A DNA stretch of 57,525 nt from JBDSZL01 sp039925145 (GTDB lineage Bacteria; Acidobacteriota; Vicinamibacteria; Vicinamibacterales; SCN-69-37), in the NCBI GenBank assembly GCA_039925145.1, contig JBDSZL010000059.1, forward strand, positions 1-57,525, written 5' to 3'. The translations under genes and the position numbers were made by a program. This document shows, piece by piece, positions 50,734 to 57,525 of this stretch. The first letter of the stretch is position 1. Each line of letters starts with the position of its first letter. The notes below the pieces were generated by a model. It made no database searches. It had not been told where the DNA came from and was given only the letters and a program-made list of their open reading frames with translations.

Positions 50734-52332
50734 CTACGGCCCAGTCGCTCGCAGACCCGCGAAATCGTCCCACACCCGCTTGACGATGGGCGGATCGACG
50801 GTGCGTTTCTCCATCTTATTGGGGTCCTTGACCGATGACAGGACAATCGACACGGTGTCGCAGTGCGGCCCGATGGCATCGGGGGTGAACACGTACAGGC
50901 CTTCCTCGATCGCTTCGGTTTCCGTGATGCGCGCCTGAAGGCGGAAGGGATGAACAGGCGTCACCAGCGCGTTACCGCAAACGAGCTGCATCTGCGAGAA
51001 CCCAGGCCGCAGTCGCTTGATGGGCGGGATCTGCGCGCCTTGCGTCGACGCGGCGCCGCGCGCGACTTTCGTCCAGAAGCCCTCCACCCGACGCGGCGTG
51101 ACACGCACGAGCAGCACGGGTGGTGCTGTCATCACATAGTCGGACCAGTTGTCGAAGTCGGTCGCTACGCGCCGCCCGTTCAGCTCCTGGGCGCGGCCCC
51201 CGGTCCAGTCTCGCTTGGCTTGGGCGGCGGCGAGCACAACGGGCGTCAGAAACGTCACATCGAAATCCGATGTCGAGAACTGGTACGGCGTCAGGCTGAA
51301 GACCCGGCCGGGCGCCGCCGCCCGCTCGGAGCGGGCCGGTCCAGCTGGCGCCGGCTCGACCGGCAGGTGTGCAAGATCGGGTGGTGGGGTCGCGTCGAGG
51401 CTCGTGCGCACAGACGCCAGCGCCGAGCAGATGCCCTCGGCGCTGACGAGCCGGATGTCGCCGGTGTCGCGCAGACTCTCGTCGTGGACGGACGACGCCA
51501 CGCCGATGGCGCGACCGTCACTGGCGAATACCGGACCACCACCGCTGTCGGCCGAGACGACAGGACGCGGCGTGATGGTCTTGGCGCCGCCGAGTGGGAC
51601 GTCGATCAGATACCGATCGGACTCGGCCACCGCGGCGCCGCCGCCGTCGCACGCAAGAACAACCGCCCGAAGACCAGCAGTCGCCGAGGGATGGACGCGA
51701 ATCAAAGCCACGTCCGTCACCCGATCGGCCAGCACCACGGTGCCCGTGACTTTCAGAGCCGGTGACAGCTGCACCTCAACAGACATGCTGGTGCCAATTG
51801 CGCGAAGGCTCGTCGCGACGAGGCCGCGATCGTCGACCAGCACTCCGGCCGCGTGCAGGTATGGGGTCCAGAGGGCAAACGCACTCGCCTGCCACTTGTC
51901 GAAAATCGCAGCCGCCAGTGAGACGGGCGTTCGTGCCTTCGCCGCCTCGTCGCGCTCGAGATCGGCGGTCACACGCCCGACCGTCGCGTTCGAAGGCGTC
52001 AGCTCGAGTGTTGTATCTCGCCCGGCAGGCACCTCGACGGTCAGCGCCCACTCGTAGGTCCTGCCATTCAACACCAGCGGCGCCTCGGACTCGACGACGT
52101 ACTGGCCCGGCCGGAGGCGTAGCTGGGTGGTGCCTGCGGAGGACGTGATGGCGCGGCGAGGAGCCGCGGTCGCGGGGTTATCGCTGATCAGCAGCGCGTG
52201 CCGGGCAACGGGCACGACGCGGCCTTCGGTGTTGAGTGCCAACACGGTCACGTGCAGAACGGGCAGTTCCTGAGCCGAGGCCGCGGCCAGTAGAACGAGA
52301 ACAACGAACGCACACGCGGCGCCTCGGGCCAT
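50734..52332 (-). CDS. Secreted trypsin-like protein with a degenerate catalytic site
   Basis: 532 residues: signal peptide (MARGAACAFVVLVLLAAASA), an N-terminal Ig-like region (to ~115), a trypsin/HtrA-like fold (~140-300), and a ~230-residue C-terminal part. In the fold, GVLVDDRGLVATSLRAIG takes the place of the HtrA block GxxxTxxHVV: the catalytic His is missing (Leu-Arg around 176-177). The Asp (VTDVALIRV, Asp207) and Ser (SADSGGGPVF, Ser263) are retained. It is probably a pseudoprotease or binding protein. Immediately upstream of and coupled to bpt, a pairing I cannot explain from known pathways. Confidence 0.8.
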   Translation of the reverse strand: MARGAACAFVVLVLLAAASAQELPVLHVTVLALNTEGRVVPVARHALLISDNPATAAPRRAITSSAGTTQLRLRPGQYVVESEAPLVLNGRTYEWALTVEVPAGRDTTLELTPSNATVGRVTADLERDEAAKARTPVSLAAAIFDKWQASAFALWTPYLHAAGVLVDDRGLVATSLRAIGTSMSVEVQLSPALKVTGTVVLADRVTDVALIRVHPSATAGLRAVVLACDGGGAAVAESDRYLIDVPLGGAKTITPRPVVSADSGGGPVFASDGRAIGVASSVHDESLRDTGDIRLVSAEGICSALASVRTSLDATPPPDLAHLPVEPAPAGPARSERAAAPGRVFSLTPYQFSTSDFDVTFLTPVVLAAAQAKRDWTGGRAQELNGRRVATDFDNWSDYVMTAPPVLLVRVTPRRVEGFWTKVARGAASTQGAQIPPIKRLRPGFSQMQLVCGNALVTPVHPFRLQARITETEAIEEGLYVFTPDAIGPHCDTVSIVLSSVKDPNKMEKRTVDPPIVKRVWDDFAGLRATGP

Positions 52333-52350
52333 GAAAGTGGCCGGCTGCTG

Positions 52351-52542
52351 CTATGCGAGGAACGCGCTCTGATCGGGCATCGACCGGTAGCTGTAGGTGA
52401 TCGCACCGATCGTAACGCCGTTGATCACCGAGTTCGGCTTGGCCTGGAACGCGGCGCCGAACAGGTTCGTTTCGCCGATCAGATACGCCGCGGGAACGCC
52501 GGCCAGCGCCAACTTGCCGAATGCACGTCGTGAATAGCTCAT
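52351..52542 (-). pseudogene. N-terminal stub of a Tat-exported sugar isomerase/epimerase
   Basis: A 63-residue frame with GGAGAG ahead of its ATG: MSYSRRAFGKLALAGVPAAY is a twin-arginine signal, then AKPNSVINGVTIGAITYSYR and SMPDQS. This is how Tat-exported xylose-isomerase-like TIM barrels begin in Acidobacteria. The frame then ends in AFLA, where about 250 more residues are expected. No remaining barrel sequence follows before the next gene. Either a deletion remnant or an exported peptide; the former is more likely. Confidence 0.6.
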
Positions 52543-52567
52543 GTCAGTTCTCTCCACGTCCCTAGAC

Positions 52568-52584
52568 GGCAACACGGCGTTGCC
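52568..52584 (-). terminator. Small hairpin after the PQQ-propeller gene
   Basis: A perfect 6-bp stem (GGCAAC / GTTGCC) with a 5-nt loop, about 50 nt past the stop of the gene at 52636-54459 and before the Tat stub. No U-tract; weak evidence for termination. Confidence 0.25.
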
Positions 52585-52635
52585 TCGGCCTGGCGCCAAC
52601 GCGCCGTGCACATACCATCCGTCAGCGCGCCTCGC

Positions 52636-54459
52636 TCAGTTCAGCACGAAGAGGTAGAGTCCCCCGCCGGCGCTGAACAGCATGTGCTGTTTGTTGTCGA
52701 GCATGAACGTTTCTGGAGGCGCGCCAAGACCGCCGATCTGGGAATACCAGAGTCCCTTGCCCGTGGCCGCGTCCCAGGCTTCGACATTCTGGCCATTGCT
52801 CAGGACGAGCACGCCGCCCGCGGTGGTGAGCAGCCCGGAGCTGCCACCGTTCAGTTGCTTACGCCACGCCACCTTGCCGGTCTTGTAGTCGACCGCCACC
52901 AGGTTGGTGCCGTACGACAGATTGGCGCCCCCACTCGTGCCCCCGAGGCCCATCGACCCGCGCGGATCCGGCTCCGTCAGGTAGCTGATGCGCATCGAGT
53001 TCTGTTCGTGCACGTAGAACAGGCCGGTGTCAGGCGAGAAGGTCGGCGGCGGATAGTTCGTCACATCGCCGTTCACCAGAGAGCCGGCAATCGTCGCGTC
53101 CTTGTTGGGATTGCGCTTCGGCTGCCCTTTCGCGTCGAGGCCTTGCGCCCAGTTGTTGACCACGCCGAGCTTGCTCGTCAACAGGTGCGCGCCCGTCGTG
53201 CGATCGAGGACGAAGAAGTAGCCGTTGCGCGTAGCCGTGATCACGAGCTTGCGCGTGCGTCCGTTGAACGGCGCGTCGACCAGCACGGGTGTTTGCGTGG
53301 AATCCCAATCGTGCGTGTCGTGGGGAGACGTCTGGTAGTACCACGCCATCTTGCCAGTGTCGACGTTCACCGCGACGAGACAGGACGTGAACAGATTGTC
53401 GCCTTCACCGCGTCCCTGCGTATACGACGGCGTCGGATTGCCGGTGCCGTAAATGTAGAGATGCGTGTCGGGATCGTAGGAGCCCGGAATCCACGTGGCC
53501 CCGTTGCCGTGGCGTGCGGCGTCGAGACTGGCCCACGTGTCGAGCCCGGGATCGCCAGGGTTCTGCGGCGTCGAGTAGAGAATCCACTGAACGGCGCCGG
53601 TGCGCGGGTCGAGCGACTTCAGAAATGCCGGAGCGTCGAGGTCGTTGCCCGTGCCGACGAGGATGTGATCGCCGGTGATCATGGGGGCGTTCGACGAGAA
53701 GTACTGCTGATCGTGCGGCGCGATCTCGTGCCGCCAGACTTCCTTGCCCGTCTTGGAGTCGAGACAGACAACCCAGTCGTCGTGCATCGTGAAGTACACG
53801 TAGTTGTGCCACATGCCGAGGCCACGCGTCTGCAGGGCGGTGCCGCCCCGGAATTTCCAGTAGTACTGCCAGAGCACAGTCCCGTCGCGCGCGTCGATCG
53901 CATACACGTTGAACGGCGCGGCCGCGTAGATGATGCCGTCGACGAAGAGAATGCCGCCGCCTGGCGCGCGGTTCCCGCAGCTGTTGGCATCGCCGGTTCC
54001 GAGACCCCCGACGACGATAGGAGTGATTGGGCCACCCCCGCCCCCGCCCCCGCGTCCGCCGCCACGGCCCCCGCCGCCCGCGCCCGCCCCAGCGCCGCCA
54101 GCAGCAGGTCCGGTGCCGTTCGGACCGCACCCTGTGGTGAGCGGGGTAATCCACTTGAGGCTCAGGTTCTTGACCGTCGCCGTGTTGACCAGCTTCAGCG
54201 CACTGTACCGCTTACCGCTCATGTCACCCGAGTAGCTGGTCCACTGATCGGACAGCGGCTTCAGGATGGTTGCCGGATCGAGACCGCCTCTCCCGGCAGC
54301 CGGATCCGGCGTGCCGCTCTGAACGGTCTGCCCCTTCCAATCCGGATGCCCGGGCACCACTGCCCGGGGATCGCTCTGTGCTGGCGCCTGAGCACCACTC
54401 TGAGCGAGGACCAGTGCGGGACCGACCAGGAATACACCGACGAGCAGGAATCTCTTCAT
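52636..54459 (-). CDS. PQQ-type eight-bladed propeller protein (quinoprotein dehydrogenase-like)
   Basis: 607 residues: signal peptide (MKRFLLVGVFLVGPALVLA), then propeller repeats with the tryptophan-docking ending (YAIDARDGTVLWQYYW, VCLDSKTGKEVWRHEI, LVAVNVDTGKMAWYYQTSPH, VAVDYKTGKVAWRKQL, EAWDAATGKGLWYSQI). DTHDWDSTQTPVLVD resembles the active-site Asp region of quinoprotein alcohol dehydrogenases. No adjacent Cys-Cys pair, usual in methanol-dehydrogenase types, is visible. A Gly/Ala/Arg tract at ~115-145 interrupts the first part. A diheme cytochrome c is encoded 13 bp upstream and is the likely electron acceptor. Substrate unknown. Confidence 0.9.
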   Translation of the reverse strand: MKRFLLVGVFLVGPALVLAQSGAQAPAQSDPRAVVPGHPDWKGQTVQSGTPDPAAGRGGLDPATILKPLSDQWTSYSGDMSGKRYSALKLVNTATVKNLSLKWITPLTTGCGPNGTGPAAGGAGAGAGGGGRGGGRGGGGGGGPITPIVVGGLGTGDANSCGNRAPGGGILFVDGIIYAAAPFNVYAIDARDGTVLWQYYWKFRGGTALQTRGLGMWHNYVYFTMHDDWVVCLDSKTGKEVWRHEIAPHDQQYFSSNAPMITGDHILVGTGNDLDAPAFLKSLDPRTGAVQWILYSTPQNPGDPGLDTWASLDAARHGNGATWIPGSYDPDTHLYIYGTGNPTPSYTQGRGEGDNLFTSCLVAVNVDTGKMAWYYQTSPHDTHDWDSTQTPVLVDAPFNGRTRKLVITATRNGYFFVLDRTTGAHLLTSKLGVVNNWAQGLDAKGQPKRNPNKDATIAGSLVNGDVTNYPPPTFSPDTGLFYVHEQNSMRISYLTEPDPRGSMGLGGTSGGANLSYGTNLVAVDYKTGKVAWRKQLNGGSSGLLTTAGGVLVLSNGQNVEAWDAATGKGLWYSQIGGLGAPPETFMLDNKQHMLFSAGGGLYLFVLN

Positions 54460-54472
54460 GAATCGAGGGCCC

Positions 54473-55444
54473 CTATTTGACGGTCCACAAATACGCGGTC
54501 ACGTCGTGCATCTTCTTGTTATTGGCATCGTCGAGCTCGAGCACCATCTTCTTGTGCGCTTCGTTCGGGTCGGTGACGTCCACCTTGGGGATGCCGTTGT
54601 TGCGGGCGATGGACTTGCGCGTCCCGTCCGGGAGCATCAGGACCACGAGCCAGTCGTCGTTGCGAATCAGCGCGCCCGTGAGCTTCGACCCGTCGGCCAT
54701 CGTCACCGTGACCGGGTTGCCCCCACCGCCGCGCCCGCCACCGCCACCACCAAAACGCCCGCTCGAACCGGCCACCCACGCGTTCTGGAGCGCCCGCGGG
54801 TCCGTGTACTTCGAGCCAATGCCTTCGAGGTCGCCAGTCAACGAGTGACAGGTCGAGCAGGCAGCCGAGAAATAGGCCTGCCCCGCCGCCGGATCGCCCA
54901 CGAGGATGTTCAACTCACCTGTGGGGTTACGCCCTGGAGGGCTGCCCTGTCCACCCATCGTGGCGTGCACGCTGTGGATGTACTCGGCAATCGCCAGCGA
55001 GTCGGTCGGGGTGAGCGTGATCGCAGGCGCATGCTTGCCGATCGACGCGCCGATCAATTCGCCCTGCTTGTCGTTCAACGCCGTGCCCGATCGCAGCAGG
55101 TTGGGGAATTTGCCGTCTGCGGTGCCCCGAAGGTCGACGGCGTGGCAACTGGCGCAGTTCGCTTCGTAGAGCGACTTGCCCCGAACGAGCACGTCGGCAG
55201 ACGCAACCGGTCGGGTGAACTGCGCAAATCCCCCGCGTCCTCCGCCCCGCGCACCGCCTTGCCCGGCTCCTGCCCCTCGGGCGGCAGGATCGGCACCGCG
55301 CCCCGCCGGAGCGGCCGGCGCCGTCTGCCCTGCGGCAGGAGCGGCCTGGGGTGGAGCCTGACCGGCGGCTCTGACGATGGCCACTCCCGTCATGGAGGCG
55401 GTCAGCAACGCCGTGATCGCAATCGAGCAAGTCTGTTGAGTCAT
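54473..55444 (-). CDS. Exported diheme cytochrome c, partner of the PQQ protein
   Basis: About 323 residues: signal peptide (SIAITALLTASMTGVAIVRA), a long Ala/Pro/Gly/Arg-rich linker, heme site CASCH (Cys97-His101), a second heme site CSTCH (~196-200), and another Gly-rich stretch (RFGGGGGGRGGGGNP). The C-terminal domain (VTVTMADGSKLTGALIRNDD, DPNEAHKKMVLELDDANNKK) has the form found at the ends of cytochromes fused or paired with PQQ propellers. ATG 55444 starts the signal; earlier ATGs add an Arg-rich lead. It should accept electrons from the propeller protein encoded 13 bp downstream. Confidence 0.88.
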   Translation of the reverse strand: MTQQTCSIAITALLTASMTGVAIVRAAGQAPPQAAPAAGQTAPAAPAGRGADPAARGAGAGQGGARGGGRGGFAQFTRPVASADVLVRGKSLYEANCASCHAVDLRGTADGKFPNLLRSGTALNDKQGELIGASIGKHAPAITLTPTDSLAIAEYIHSVHATMGGQGSPPGRNPTGELNILVGDPAAGQAYFSAACSTCHSLTGDLEGIGSKYTDPRALQNAWVAGSSGRFGGGGGGRGGGGNPVTVTMADGSKLTGALIRNDDWLVVLMLPDGTRKSIARNNGIPKVDVTDPNEAHKKMVLELDDANNKKMHDVTAYLWTVK

Positions 55445-55678
55445 CGGGTATCGCGCGCGATCGAGCGGAATCGCCCCAACGCGCCTCCTGGCCCACGCAA
55501 CCATTGCGTGCGGCAACAGCCCGGCCACCGGCCGGATCTCTCGACGTGGGAGCCGACGTCGCTCCGCCAGGAATGTCTACGACGGCGGCAAGGAAACTGA
55601 TGCAGGTGTTTTGAACAGGGACACTCTGGTCGCCGGTGGCCTCGACCACGCGCCCCGTGCTATGTTCGCTTCAGGGCG

Positions 55679-56164
55679 ATGAATCACCCAACCTGTACCG
55701 CTTTCCTGATCACGGCAAGTGCCCTCGTCACCTCGACGCTCCTTGCCGCTGGTCCCATCCAGCAACCCGACGCCCCCGCTCATCGATCCGACGAGGCAGC
55801 AGCGGGGCGGTTCTCGCGCCTGTGCGTCGATTGCCACGACGCAGGACGCGTGACCGCGATGCGGCGCACCAGTGCCGAGTGGGAAGAGGTCATCACGAAC
55901 ATGGTCGAGAAGGGCGCCACGGGGAGCGAGGCGGAACTCACCAGCGTGTACGAGTACCTGCTCGCCAACTTCGGCAAGACCTTCATCAACAGGGCAAAGG
56001 CCGAGGAAATGGTGCTCGTTCTTGGCCTGTCCAAGAAAGACGCGGACGCCATCGTGACCTACCGCACCGCCAACGGCCCGTTTGCCGACGTCGACGCCGT
56101 CAAGAAAGTCACTGGCATCGACGTGAAAGCCATCGACGACCACAAGGACGCCATCGCGTTCTGA
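55679..56164 (+). CDS. Secreted monoheme protein with helix-hairpin-helix domain
   Basis: 161 residues: signal peptide (FLITASALVTSTLLAAG), a cytochrome-like region with CVDCH (Cys49, Cys52, His53) and RRTSAEWEEVITNMVEKGAT, then a C-terminal ComEA-like helix-hairpin-helix (KAEEMVLVLGLSKKDADAIV, GPFADVDAVKKVTGID). This heme + HhH union occurs in exported proteins next to quinoproteins. HhH motifs usually bind DNA but here may be a protein-interaction module. Divergent from the PQQ/cytochrome pair, with a 234-bp gap between. Confidence 0.85.
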   Translation: MNHPTCTAFLITASALVTSTLLAAGPIQQPDAPAHRSDEAAAGRFSRLCVDCHDAGRVTAMRRTSAEWEEVITNMVEKGATGSEAELTSVYEYLLANFGKTFINRAKAEEMVLVLGLSKKDADAIVTYRTANGPFADVDAVKKVTGIDVKAIDDHKDAIAF

Positions 56165-56275
56165 TTCGCCCCAGGTCTGCCGCACACTGCGTCTTCTCAG
56201 CTGTGGCCAGAGTCCCGAGTCCCATCCTGGGCTCTCTGGCGCTGCTCGGGGCCGGCCGCAGGCTGAGAGGGGCTT

Positions 56276-56317
56276 GAGGCTCGGGGCTCGGGGCTCGAGG
56301 CTCGAGGCTCGAGGCTG
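56276..56317. repeat. Six tandem heptamers (GAGGCTC/GGGGCTC)
   Basis: Six consecutive 7-bp units: GAGGCTC, GGGGCTC twice, GAGGCTC twice and GAGGCTG. It sits in the 232-bp gap between the heme/HhH gene and the epimerase gene, about 80 bp before the latter's start. Short GC-rich tandem repeats of this kind occur between genes in Acidobacteria; the length could vary by slippage. No function is evident. Confidence 0.85.
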
Positions 56318-56396
56318 GGTCAGTTGGTCCGCATTCCCGAGGCAACCGGGCGCCGATTTCCCGTATGCTCTGTCCCTGCACCTGGAGACCAATGCC

Positions 56397-57525
56397 ATGA
56401 GAACTCTCGCGCTCGCCACCGTGCTCGCGCTCGTCATCGCCGTACCCGCTGCCGCCCAGCAGTACACCGTCAAACGGACCGGCAACGTGGTCGAACTCCG
56501 CGACACCAAGGCGGACATGTTCGTCCCGGTTGTCACGACCCTCGGGCGCGCCTGGAAGATTCAGGTGAAGGGCAAGGATCTGGTCCGGGCCGGCGGCGCG
56601 ACAGCCGAGGCCTTCGAAGCCAATCCCGGACTCAACGGCATGCCGCCGCTGTATCCCTTCGCCAACCGGCTGGATCAGACGGCGTTCTACGCCAATGGCC
56701 AGAAATACAACTTCGACGCGGAACTCGGCAACGTCCGCGGTCCCATTCCGAGCACGGGCTTCGTCGGCGGCTACAAAGGCTGGACGCTCGTTGAAGCAAA
56801 GTCCGACAAGAATGCGGCGTGGGTGATCTGCCGGCTCGACTTCTACAAGAACCCTGTCTTCATGAAGCAGTGGCCATTCGCGCACACGGTCACGGTCACC
56901 TACCGCGTCTCGAACGGCACCCTCGAAGTGAAGACCCGTGTCGACAACATGAGCGAGCAGCCAATGCCGGTGGTGCTCGGCTACCACCCCATCTATGAGT
57001 TGCCGGAGGGCACGCGCGACGACTGGACAGTGTCCATCGGGGCGAAGACCCACTGGATCGAGATCCCGCAGCGGCTTCCGACCGGCGAGACCCAGCCGAT
57101 CGAGAACTTCTTTGGCTCGCCCGCCGACCAAATCCAACTCAAGAAATACGGCCTGATCGACGACGTGTTCACCGATCTCGTCCGCGACGCCAGTGGGCGC
57201 GCCACGATGAAGCTGATGGGTGGAGGCAAAGAACTGATCGTGATGCTGGGACCCAAGTACAAGACGGTCCTCGCCTGGTCCACGGCGCTGAATGCGGGCG
57301 GGGGCGGCAGACCCGGAGGTGCTGGCGGCGGGCGCGCCGGAGGTCAGGGCGGCGCCCCGGGCGTTCCGGGTGCGCCAGCGGGCCAAGGCGCGCCAGGCGC
57401 CGGCCAGGCGGCTGCCGCGCAAGGCGCACCCGGCGGCGCTGGTCGCGGCGGACCGGCACCGGCCGCCGCCTCGGCACCGTATCCGGTCGACCCCGTCCGA
57501 GCGGAGCGGTGGCTAGCCCAGCTTG
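56397..57525 (+). CDS. Secreted aldose 1-epimerase (galactose mutarotase-like), 3' end beyond window
   Basis: Open from ATG 56397 (GGAG 9 nt upstream) to the right edge, 376 codons visible. Signal peptide (MRTLALATVLALVIAVPAAA). The mutarotase core follows: TTLGRAWKIQVKGKDLVR, PPLYPFANRLDQTAFYANGQ (substrate-binding Asn-Arg), VTVTYRVSNGTLEVKTRVDN, VVLGYHPIYELPEGTRDDW (catalytic His) and VMLGPKYKTVLAWST. It interconverts alpha and beta anomers of free sugars, here outside the cytoplasm. After the core comes a low-complexity tail of more than 50 residues rich in Gly, Ala, Pro and Gln, followed by PYPVDPVRAERWLAQL at the edge. The end is not seen. Confidence 0.88.
   Translation, partial: MRTLALATVLALVIAVPAAAQQYTVKRTGNVVELRDTKADMFVPVVTTLGRAWKIQVKGKDLVRAGGATAEAFEANPGLNGMPPLYPFANRLDQTAFYANGQKYNFDAELGNVRGPIPSTGFVGGYKGWTLVEAKSDKNAAWVICRLDFYKNPVFMKQWPFAHTVTVTYRVSNGTLEVKTRVDNMSEQPMPVVLGYHPIYELPEGTRDDWTVSIGAKTHWIEIPQRLPTGETQPIENFFGSPADQIQLKKYGLIDDVFTDLVRDASGRATMKLMGGGKELIVMLGPKYKTVLAWSTALNAGGGGRPGGAGGGRAGGQGGAPGVPGAPAGQGAPGAGQAAAAQGAPGGAGRGGPAPAAASAPYPVDPVRAERWLAQL

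Noticed and set aside
52606..54480. 624-residue plus-strand frame over the PQQ-propeller gene
   Set aside because: Shadow frame; the minus strand has a signal peptide and propeller repeats.
56196..56277. Frame ending VPSPILGSLALLGAGRRLRG, reminiscent of a PEP-CTERM tail
   Set aside because: No start codon or upstream domain, no PEP triad and no sorting-enzyme gene nearby; likely chance in GC-rich DNA.

Overview
This is a high-GC (roughly 65%), gene-dense bacterial window with no rRNA, tRNA, CRISPR array or insertion sequence that I could recognise. The gene content (a DUF1592-type heme-containing exported protein, several CRTAC1/ASPIC-UnbV proteins, PQQ propeller plus cytochrome c, Gly-rich exported enzymes, a tripartite tricarboxylate transporter, NtrY/NtrC-type regulation) suggests an Acidobacteriota chromosome, most likely Vicinamibacteria. 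That assignment is an inference from gene content, not from a marker gene.

Layout. 1-5 kb: a DUF1592 protein cut by the left edge, a small NIPSNAP-like protein and a DEAD-box RNA helicase. 5.3-8.8 kb: a very large enzyme that I recognise as PPi-dependent phosphoenolpyruvate carboxykinase. 8.8-19.2 kb: a TVP38/DedA-type membrane protein, a complete TctCBA carboxylate transporter, an orphan LolD-type ATPase, two MFS carriers, a PAS histidine kinase and a SurA/PpiD-type lipoprotein foldase. 19.7-23.6 kb: a tight plus-strand operon of an asparagine-synthetase-like ATPase without its glutaminase cysteine, a radical SAM enzyme and a halogenase-like flavoprotein. 23.7-36 kb: a minus-strand operon (giant TPR/FG-GAP/ASPIC protein, UnbV-like, UnbU/RnfD-like, His-rich membrane protein, FixH/YtkA-like lipoprotein, polyferredoxin, anchored periplasmic protein) with a divergent TPR + CRTAC1 pair. 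36-43.5 kb: an ATP-dependent DNA ligase and a LigD-type polymerase bracket an envelope operon (BamA-like protein, DUF4390-like protein, NtrY-like kinase, sigma-54 regulator). 43.5-50 kb: a luciferase-like oxidoreductase, tandem secreted paralogues, a PAS/Cys4 protein and an L-rhamnonate transporter/dehydratase pair. 50-57.5 kb: arginyl/leucyl-tRNA-protein transferase coupled to a degenerate secreted trypsin-like protein, a PQQ propeller plus diheme cytochrome pair, a heme/HhH secreted protein and a secreted aldose 1-epimerase cut by the right edge.

Two themes stand out. First, two multi-gene modules look like undescribed systems: the AsnB-like/radical SAM/flavoprotein operon, and the UnbV-UnbU-polyferredoxin operon convergent with it only 12 bp away. 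Second, the gaps between genes hold short collapsed remnants of larger genes (Gfo/Idh oxidoreductase, diheme peroxidase, Tat-discoidin protein, aldehyde dehydrogenase, SMP-30 lactonase, DUF763, Tat-sugar isomerase). At least two of these join the first and last parts of a gene in frame, which points to ongoing loss by internal deletion.
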